In this document: positions 31,652 to 37,038 of the stretch, piece after piece | Numbering within the stretch: position 1 is the stretch's first letter | Layout: the number at the start of each line of letters is the position of its first letter | Assembly: GCA_027314025.1 (NCBI GenBank) | Contig: DAHVCP010000012.1 | Coordinates: 1-37,038, forward strand | Direction of reading: 5' to 3' | Source: Acidobacteriota bacterium | Lineage (GTDB): Bacteria > Acidobacteriota > Terriglobia > Terriglobales > SCQP01 | Length of the DNA stretch: 37,038 nucleotides | Notes under the pieces: model-generated | What the model saw: only the letters and a program-made list of their open reading frames with translations | Told to the model about the DNA's origin: nothing | Databases searched by the model: none | Position numbers and translations under genes: made by a program

Positions 31652-32623
31652 CTATTTCCCCATATGCGCGACCAGATACAGAAGGCCGAATATCGCCAGC
31701 GGCACCGCCGCCATGGCCGCATAAAACAATGCGCGGCGCAGCCACGGCGTCTTCCGCTTTTTCCACTCCGTCAGCTCGGGGCGCTCCTTGGGATGCACCT
31801 GATCCAGGTGCTCCAGATCCCAGGCCATCTCCGCGGCGGTGGAGTAACGGTCCTGAGGCTCCCGCTCCAAGGCGCGATAGATCACCTCTTGCAGGGCAGG
31901 AGAGATGTCCGGATTCAGGACGCGCGGCGGCGTGGGATGGTTCATCAGCCGGTCATGCATGATGGCGAACGGGTTGCCGCCCTCGAACGGCACGCGGCCC
32001 GCCAGCATTTCGTACAGCATCACGCCCAGGGCATAGATGTCGCTGCGTCCATCGCCGCGCTTTCCCCGCACCTGTTCCGGCGAGATATAGTCCGGCGTAC
32101 CCACCACCTGGGAGAGCTTGCCGAACGTCAGGCGCCGCGCGCCCAAGCTGCCCGCCACGCCGAAGTCAATCAGCTTCACATGACCGCCGGGCTCGATCAT
32201 GATGTTCTCCGGTTTCAGGTCCCGATGCACCACCCCGTGGCGATGGATGTAGTCGAGCGCGTCGGCTATGCCAATCACCAGCGGGATCGCCTGCTCCGGC
32301 GCCATCCGCGCCTGCCGCTGCAGCAGGCGCCGCAGCAGATTCCCCTCCACCCACTCCATCACCATGTACACGCGGCTTGCGCCGGGGTTGGGGTACACCT
32401 TCATTACCCCGGGGTGATCCAGCTTCTGGCCGATCTCCGCCTCCCGCCGGAAGCGATCGAAAAAGACGGGATCGGCTTCCGTTTCCGGATGCGGGATCTT
32501 GATCGCCACGGTGCGCCCGTCGCGCGTATCGGTGGCGCGGAAGATCGATGCCATCCCGCTGCGCGCGACCAGCGCATCAATGCGGTAGCGGTCCAGTTGG
32601 TCGCCGGCTTGCAGGGAGGTCAT
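31652..32623 (-). CDS. Serine/threonine protein kinase, C-terminal membrane anchor
   Basis: This is a Hanks-type kinase of 323 residues. Catalytic elements are present: Lys42 in AIKIP, the alphaC Glu in FRREAEI, HRDLKPEN with Asp135, DFG with Asp153, GTPDYISPEQ, and DIYALGVMLYEMLAGRVPF. The glycine-rich loop is altered to VARSGMASIF in place of GxGGMxxVY. A single membrane helix near the C-terminus (LFYAAMAAVPLAIFGLLYLV) leaves only about five residues outside, so there is no extracellular sensor domain such as PASTA. ATG 32623 is preferred; GTG 32638 in frame adds five residues. The PP2C gene lies 37 bases upstream, a classic kinase-phosphatase pair. Substrates are unknown. Confidence 0.93.
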   Translation of the reverse strand: MTSLQAGDQLDRYRIDALVARSGMASIFRATDTRDGRTVAIKIPHPETEADPVFFDRFRREAEIGQKLDHPGVMKVYPNPGASRVYMVMEWVEGNLLRRLLQRQARMAPEQAIPLVIGIADALDYIHRHGVVHRDLKPENIMIEPGGHVKLIDFGVAGSLGARRLTFGKLSQVVGTPDYISPEQVRGKRGDGRSDIYALGVMLYEMLAGRVPFEGGNPFAIMHDRLMNHPTPPRVLNPDISPALQEVIYRALEREPQDRYSTAAEMAWDLEHLDQVHPKERPELTEWKKRKTPWLRRALFYAAMAAVPLAIFGLLYLVAHMGK

Positions 32624-32660
32624 GGAGAGCGGGCGCACCCGCCGTCAACGCGGCGAGCCG

Positions 32661-33461
32661 CTATCGCGCCAGTTGCGGTTCGCTGCCGCACGGACCCGAA
32701 CGCACAATCCGGATCAGCACGACGCTGATATTATCTCTGCCGTCCCGCTCAGCGGCAAGCGCGACCAGTTCCTCGGCGGCCGCTTCCAGCCCTTTGGCCT
32801 GGCGCACCACCCGTGCCAGGTCCGCCCCGCCGAGGGAGGCGTGCAGACCATCGCTGGTCAGCGCCAACACGTCACCCGCGCACAGCTTTTGGCGGCGCAG
32901 CGCGGGGCGCACGAACAGGTCCGCGCCCAGGCTGCGCACCAGCACCGGGTCCGGCGCCGGACGCCATGGCAGCCAGCTGCGCCGCCGGCGCAGATGGTCG
33001 CGGGTCAGGGAATGCGCGTACCCGTCTCGGAGCAGGTAGCAGCGCGAGTCCCCGGCATGCGCGATCGTCGCCTCCGCGCCGCGAATGACGCAGGCCACCA
33101 GCGTCGTCGCCATTCGCCCCGCGCGCAGCGCTTGCGCCAGGTCAACAAGGTGATGGTTCGCCTCGCGCACCAGCCGCTCCAGCCGCGCCGCCGGCTCCTC
33201 CGCGCCCGCGCCGGTCCGGTAGCGCCCGGTCAGAACTTCGACTGCCGCGCGGGCCGCCACCCGGCCCGCCGCCGCTCCGCCCACCCCATCCGCCAGCGCG
33301 AACAGCCAGCCGCGCGCCGCCGCATCCGCGGCGTCTTCAGGCTCCGAGCAGCCGATAACATCCTCGTTGCCGGCGCGCACCGGCCCGGTCACTGACCGAT
33401 GCGCATACTCCAACTCGACCATCGCCTCCCAAGCTAGCACCACGCCGCGAGGGCTGGCCAT
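32661..33461 (-). CDS. PP2C-family serine/threonine phosphatase
   Basis: This is a metal-dependent protein phosphatase of 266 residues. The metal-binding motifs are intact: GNED with Asp34, ALADGVGG, HAGDSRCYLLRDG, LTSDGLHASL and DGRDNISVVL. The usual MGTT motif reads MATT. The flap region after LTRDH is short and Arg/Trp-rich (RRRRSWLPWRP), unlike the usual PstP form. No membrane segment is seen. ATG 33461 is chosen because GGGGAGGAAGG lies at the correct distance upstream; ATG 33422 (MVELEYAHRS) is the other option. It should reverse phosphorylation by the adjacent kinase. Confidence 0.92.
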   Translation of the reverse strand: MASPRGVVLAWEAMVELEYAHRSVTGPVRAGNEDVIGCSEPEDAADAAARGWLFALADGVGGAAAGRVAARAAVEVLTGRYRTGAGAEEPAARLERLVREANHHLVDLAQALRAGRMATTLVACVIRGAEATIAHAGDSRCYLLRDGYAHSLTRDHLRRRRSWLPWRPAPDPVLVRSLGADLFVRPALRRQKLCAGDVLALTSDGLHASLGGADLARVVRQAKGLEAAAEELVALAAERDGRDNISVVLIRIVRSGPCGSEPQLAR

Positions 33462-33519
33462 GCGCCCCTTCCTCCCCTTGCGCTGGCGCCACGGTGGGGC
33501 ACCGTTTGCCGCCACCCGT

Positions 33520-33558
33520 CCGGCATGCCGGCGGATAGCCCGCGCCCGCGGCATGCCG
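33520..33558. repeat. Two copies of palindrome CGGCATGCCG
   Basis: CGGCATGCCG occurs at 33521-33530 (extended to a perfect 12-mer at 33520-33531) and again at 33549-33558, 28 bases apart start to start. Both lie in the 113-base gap between the permease stop and the phosphatase start, on the phosphatase's upstream side. The core GGCATGCC is also in the palindrome before pgk. They could be paired operator half-sites, hairpins or chance in GC-rich DNA. Confidence 0.35.
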
Positions 33559-33574
33559 GCGCCGGGTTGCCCAG

Positions 33575-35383
33575 CTACGCGGTTTCAGCGGCGCCGGACC
33601 GGTTCGAAATCAGCGTCGTCCGACCCTTCTTTTTGCTCTGGGTCACGAAATAGACGCCGCCATAGAAGCCCCACACGATCGCTATTCCGAGCGCGGTGAG
33701 CGGTTCCAGCTTGGTCCCAAACCCCATGAACGGCCCGATCAGATAGAACGCCATGCACGCCAGGTTCGCCACCATGCCGAACACCGGAATCAGCACGTGC
33801 TTTACGAAGTGGAATCGGGGGTGGCCATGGAACGCCACGATGCAAATCGCGCAACTCAGACCATACAGCAGGAACGTCCCGAAGTTCGATGCCAGCGTGA
33901 TGGTCAACAGTGAGTTGGGCAATGCCGCCATGTGCGCCGGCGAGAGATACCCGAAGCGCGACCAGAAGCCCCGCGGCAGGGCGTGCAATGTCGCCTGGCT
34001 GAGCGCCCCCGCGTCCCCGAACAGGTTGGCCACGGTGCAGCAACCCAGCACAGCCGAGATCGTGGCCAGCGTCCAGATCGCACGGTGCGGCGTCAGATTC
34101 TTCTTATGCAGCCAGCCAAAGCGCGAGCTCAGCTCATCGTCCTTGCCCATCGCGTAGGTCACACGGGCCCCCGTGTTGATGCACGAGAGCGTTGTGCCGA
34201 TGATCGCCAGGAACACGGTGGCCGCCTCAATGAGCATGAACGCATGGCCGTGACCGTTGAACAGGGCGTCGCCGACCATCACCATCATGTCGCCGATGGG
34301 CGCCGCCGAGCCCACCGCGTGTTGCATGGTGTAGCCGCTGTTCAGGAAATAGTTGGCGGCAAAGTACTCCAGCAGATAACAGAAAGCCCCCTGCACCACC
34401 AGCGACGTGATCACGGCGACCGGAATGTGTTTTTTGGGGTCCAGCGCCTCCGCGCCCATCGCCGTCACCGACTCAAATCCGACCAGAATCAAAATCGCGA
34501 TCGTCGCCTGCACGAAAAGCCAGCCAACATTGTGAATCCCGATTACCGAGGACGCCGTGGGGTGCGAGAGAAAATTCCCCGCGGCATCGTGCCGCGGATA
34601 GCTGATCTTGAACGGCACGGGCCGCCCGTTCACGCCCAGCAGGGGCATCGGCGCCCCCGCGGCATTGCGAACAATGGTGGTAAGTTCCTGCCCATGCACG
34701 GTCTTCGTCGTGGTCGCGAACTGGTAGGTGTACGCGTTCTGGCTGGAGGCATCCCATTGGTAGGCCACGGAACCCGGCGGGTGGCTGTGCCGGTACATCA
34801 GGGCCATCACTGCAAACACCAGCAGCGCGGTAATCTGGACGACATTGATCGCGATCGCTACCCCGGTCGAACTGTTGACCCCGCGGTGCGCGATATAGGC
34901 CACGCCGAACGCCGTGGCGATGGCGCAGATCATCATGAACATCGGCCCCGGATTCGAGGCGCTCATGAAATGGGGGAACAGGGTGCCGGCTAGGTAGCCG
35001 CAGAGAACCCCCATCACGCCGCACATCACCCCCGGGTAGATCCAGTAGTAGAGGTGCGAACCCCAGCCCACGATGAACTTCGAGAGCCGGGCAAATCGCC
35101 AAGTGCTGTCGTGGCGAAGGAAGGCCTGCTCGGCGAAAAAATAGGAGCTGCCCGGCCCCGGGTATAACTTGGCCAGTTCCGCGTAACAGAATGCCGTCGC
35201 TAGGCACAGCACCAGCGCCAGCACGATGCCCGCCCACATGGCCGGCGCGGTATTGCCGGCCGTTCCCTGCGCCACGAACGTCAGCCAGAGAAACGCTCCG
35301 GGCGCGATGAGCGCCATTGCGTTCATCGTTAACCCAGTCAGGCCGAGCGTTGGTTTCATTGTCGCTTCAGCTTCTGTTGCCAT
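33575..35383 (-). CDS. APC-family amino acid permease
   Basis: The 602-residue inner-membrane transporter has about 12 or 13 hydrophobic helices. The N-terminus GLTGLTMNAMALIAPGAFLW and the helix with FCYAELAKLYPGPGSSYFF are APC family signatures, and FESVTAMGAEALDPKKHIP and GTTLSCINTGARVTYAMGKD are further matches. A hydrophilic insert of about 75 residues (about 212-287, between WDASSQNAYTYQF and SSVIGIHNVG) lies between two helices, larger than in typical members. Substrate is probably an amino acid or related amine; it cannot be refined. GGGAG lies seven bases before ATG 35383. The porin gene is upstream and the PP2C/kinase pair downstream. Confidence 0.92.
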   Translation of the reverse strand: MATEAEATMKPTLGLTGLTMNAMALIAPGAFLWLTFVAQGTAGNTAPAMWAGIVLALVLCLATAFCYAELAKLYPGPGSSYFFAEQAFLRHDSTWRFARLSKFIVGWGSHLYYWIYPGVMCGVMGVLCGYLAGTLFPHFMSASNPGPMFMMICAIATAFGVAYIAHRGVNSSTGVAIAINVVQITALLVFAVMALMYRHSHPPGSVAYQWDASSQNAYTYQFATTTKTVHGQELTTIVRNAAGAPMPLLGVNGRPVPFKISYPRHDAAGNFLSHPTASSVIGIHNVGWLFVQATIAILILVGFESVTAMGAEALDPKKHIPVAVITSLVVQGAFCYLLEYFAANYFLNSGYTMQHAVGSAAPIGDMMVMVGDALFNGHGHAFMLIEAATVFLAIIGTTLSCINTGARVTYAMGKDDELSSRFGWLHKKNLTPHRAIWTLATISAVLGCCTVANLFGDAGALSQATLHALPRGFWSRFGYLSPAHMAALPNSLLTITLASNFGTFLLYGLSCAICIVAFHGHPRFHFVKHVLIPVFGMVANLACMAFYLIGPFMGFGTKLEPLTALGIAIVWGFYGGVYFVTQSKKKGRTTLISNRSGAAETA

Positions 35384-35616
35384 AACGGATCTCCCTTTGG
35401 CGGTGTGAATCGTTACCTGTTTCTTGCAAAATGGCGCCGGCGCCCGCTCCGCGGCGCGCCGGCGGTTGGGCGGTGAATCCGCGCGAGCCTGGCGCCCAGG
35501 CCGCCGGGGTGCATCACGGCAAGCGCCTCGGTCCGCTCCGGCGCCAAGAGGTTCTCTGGCTTCCCAGACATTCCCTTGGATTGCGGTAAAGCAGCATGGT
35601 CTTTACCATCGCCGCG
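35384..35616. other. Gap between porin and permease genes with two hairpins
   Basis: This 233-base gap has no credible gene. It holds a perfect 7-bp inverted repeat close to the porin stop (GGTAAAG 35585-35591 with CTTTACC 35601-35607, 9-base loop) and a 6-bp repeat GCCTGG/CCAGGC (35487-35492 with 35496-35501, 3-base loop). A GC-rich block and an AT-rich patch before the permease ribosome site complete it. The first hairpin could attenuate read-through from porin to permease or stabilise the porin message. Confidence 0.45.
35585..35607 (-). terminator. Hairpin after porin stop (possible attenuator)
   Basis: The perfect 7-bp stem GGTAAAG/CTTTACC with a 9-base loop begins about ten bases after the porin stop in the direction of transcription. 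It has no T-tract, so it may be a message-stabilising or partial stop structure rather than a full terminator. Confidence 0.35.
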
Positions 35617-36891
35617 TCAAAACAGGAATCCAGCTTCCGCGACCCCACGCGTCTGTGAGTTGTTCAGGCCCTGTTGTCCAAAGGCGTCTCCTGGCGCGGC
35701 CCCGTTCGCCTGCACCACCGAAAGCTCCGCCCGCAGGAAAAAGTCGCCTTTTTGATAGGTCGGCGTCACGGTGAGCGACCAGGCGCTGCTGCCCGGCCCG
35801 TACAACAGGTTCACCGCCCCATTCGCCGCGCTCCCGCTGGTGGCGATGTACTCCGGCCGCAGCGCCAGCGAGACGCCGTGCGGGAAGTTGTAATTCAACA
35901 GCAGCGCGCCCCCGTCCGTCGTCGCGCCCTGAGCGATGCCGATGCTGGCGTTCGTCGGCACATCCGTGTACTGCCAGTAGGGCTCTACGAACCAGTTCCC
36001 CGACTTGTAGGCGTAGAGGATTTCATAGATGCGGCTATTGTTCTGCACCGGTGTGGCCGCGGTTTGGAACTTCGTCTGCCCCGCATTGCCGCCGGCCGTG
36101 AACGTCAGCGTGTTGGCCGCGTTCAATGCGAGCGATACGGTCCCGATGACCCAAGTAAACCGATTGGAATAAAATCCGTCGTTCCAGCTCACCGCGGCGG
36201 AAAGCCGCTTCCAACTGCCGTTCAATTGCACGCCGCGGTTCACCGCGTTCTCCTGGTTCCACAACAAACCACGCTCTATGTTCAGGTTCTCGAAGCTGAA
36301 CGTATCCTCGGCCCCAATCAAAGTCGGCAGCTTTCCGGCTTCCACCGAGAAGTTCCCGACCGCCAGCGTGATGTAGCCTACCGGCAGCGGCCCGTAAAAC
36401 GCCCCCAGCGTATTGCTGGTGGAAAGAAACGGCGTGCCCAACGCGGCCAGGTTATACGCCCCGCCTTGTAGGTAGAACTGGAACCATCCCGTTGTCTTCT
36501 GCACGAACACCTGGGCGTTGCTAATGTCCCATTGCGAGGCCGCGTCGGATGCCAGCCAGTTGCTCTGCAGAATGCCCATGCCCGAGAACACGCCCGTAAG
36601 GTCCAGCGTGCCCAGCGGTCCGGCGCTGAAAGCGAAAGGCGCCGCGGTCTGCAATGGCGCGGTCATCGCCGGTGCGGGAAGCGGCGCCCCGGCCGCGGGC
36701 GCGCCGGCTGCGGTTGCAGCCGGGCTGGCGGCGGGCGCCATTGGCTGCTGCGCCCACGCCGCCGCGACCGGCGGAGCCAACAATACCAGAAGCACGGCGG
36801 CCCAGCGCCGGCCGGCAGCGCGTGGCGACAAAGCCGCATCTGGTGGGACAGCCCCGCGCGGTGTGGTCGGATGTGTTGGTGACTTGGTCAT
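35617..36891 (-). CDS. Outer membrane beta-barrel porin (BBP2-like)
   Basis: The 424-residue protein has a long basic N-region, a signal peptide (AAVLLVLLAPPVAAAWAQ) and a Pro/Ala-rich linker (about 50-75), then a beta-barrel. The strands alternate polar and aromatic residues, for example WFQFYLQGGAYNLAAL and DFFLRAELSVVQAN, and the protein ends in FLF with terminal Phe, as required for Bam-dependent insertion. FSVEAGKLPTLIGAEDTFSFENLNIERGLLW is typical of putative BBP2/DUF1597 porins. It should let small solutes cross the outer membrane. The next gene, the APC permease, would carry them through the inner membrane. ATG 36891 has no clear ribosome site. Confidence 0.88.
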   Translation of the reverse strand: MTKSPTHPTTPRGAVPPDAALSPRAAGRRWAAVLLVLLAPPVAAAWAQQPMAPAASPAATAAGAPAAGAPLPAPAMTAPLQTAAPFAFSAGPLGTLDLTGVFSGMGILQSNWLASDAASQWDISNAQVFVQKTTGWFQFYLQGGAYNLAALGTPFLSTSNTLGAFYGPLPVGYITLAVGNFSVEAGKLPTLIGAEDTFSFENLNIERGLLWNQENAVNRGVQLNGSWKRLSAAVSWNDGFYSNRFTWVIGTVSLALNAANTLTFTAGGNAGQTKFQTAATPVQNNSRIYEILYAYKSGNWFVEPYWQYTDVPTNASIGIAQGATTDGGALLLNYNFPHGVSLALRPEYIATSGSAANGAVNLLYGPGSSAWSLTVTPTYQKGDFFLRAELSVVQANGAAPGDAFGQQGLNNSQTRGVAEAGFLF

Positions 36892-37038
36892 AGGCTAAGA
36901 GCATCTGAGCCAGCGCACCGAGTGAACGACCGCTGTCTGTAGGGAAACTCTAAGCGGCAAGGGAGGGGCAAAGGGAAATCCAAAGTTTTTATTCCCGCCA
37001 TGCTGCATGACCAGTCGGCCGCCGGTCGCCAACTGCGG
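36892..37038. other. Upstream region of the porin gene
   Basis: These 147 bases to the window edge contain no supported gene. An AT-rich stretch (about 36972-36993) could hold a promoter for the porin gene, but no -35/-10 pair at a proper distance was found. Confidence 0.3.

Noticed and set aside
30848-32728. 626-residue open frame on the plus strand opposite glnD and the kinase
   Set aside because: Composition is antisense filler (Arg, Gln, His) and it lies across two well-supported minus-strand genes.
1-37038. tRNA, rRNA, CRISPR arrays, insertion sequences and prophage genes
   Set aside because: No cloverleaf, rRNA signature, spaced direct repeats, transposase, integrase or phage motif was recognised by eye; a tRNAscan or Infernal run would settle it.

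Overview
This window is about 37 kb of GC-rich DNA from a diderm (Gram-negative) bacterium. The cell-envelope genes show this: LolC/LolD lipoprotein export, BamD, KdsB for Kdo/LPS, a beta-barrel porin and several lipoproteins. Gene content (ClpC beside lolD, RNase J together with RNase R, very Ala/Arg-rich proteins, a multiheme cytochrome joined to TPRs, a BBP2-like porin) fits Acidobacteriota best. That placement is inferred from memory of such gene sets, without a database search. No rRNA, tRNA, CRISPR array, transposase, integrase or phage gene was seen; it looks like chromosomal core sequence with a few accessory genes.

Layout. 1-3085 (minus): start of a lipoprotein gene cut by the window edge, preceded by a large membrane-anchored five-heme cytochrome with a TPR tail. 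3218-5229 (plus): pgk-tpiA, overlapping by one base. 5328-7966 (minus): an Asp-box propeller fused to a TonB-C-like domain, then lolC. 8051-12724 (plus): lolD, clpC, a lipoprotein that may start at a CTG inside the clpC stop, and a VanZ-family protein. 12887-17382 (plus): bamD-like, ispF, rnr. 17486-18552 (plus): an SDR oxidoreductase broken by three frameshifts. 18571-21166 (minus): ABC ATPase, ABC-2 permease and a membrane-anchored helical-repeat protein, tightly coupled. 21277-21777 (minus): a type IV pilin-like protein. 21778-22232: a 455-base gap without a credible gene but with strong inverted repeats. 22233-29057 (plus): ribD, ribE, trxA, rsmA, rnj, an SH3/helical-repeat exported protein, a small unknown protein and kdsB.

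29105-36891 is entirely on the minus strand. In transcription order it holds an outer-membrane porin, an APC amino-acid permease, a PP2C phosphatase, a Ser/Thr kinase and a GlnD homologue. The GlnD homologue keeps its glutamine-sensing ACT domains but has lost the catalytic Asp pair of the nucleotidyltransferase domain and the His-Asp of the HD domain. The order suggests an amino-acid/nitrogen uptake and sensing module in which GlnD is a sensor rather than an enzyme. This is the most interesting hypothesis in the window and is inference from order and motifs only.

Other points of interest: -10-like hexamers so close to the starts of lolD, rnj and the cytochrome gene that their messages may be leaderless or nearly so; the CTG start candidate; the Asp-box/TonB-C fusion; and the structured gap at 21.8-22.2 kb.
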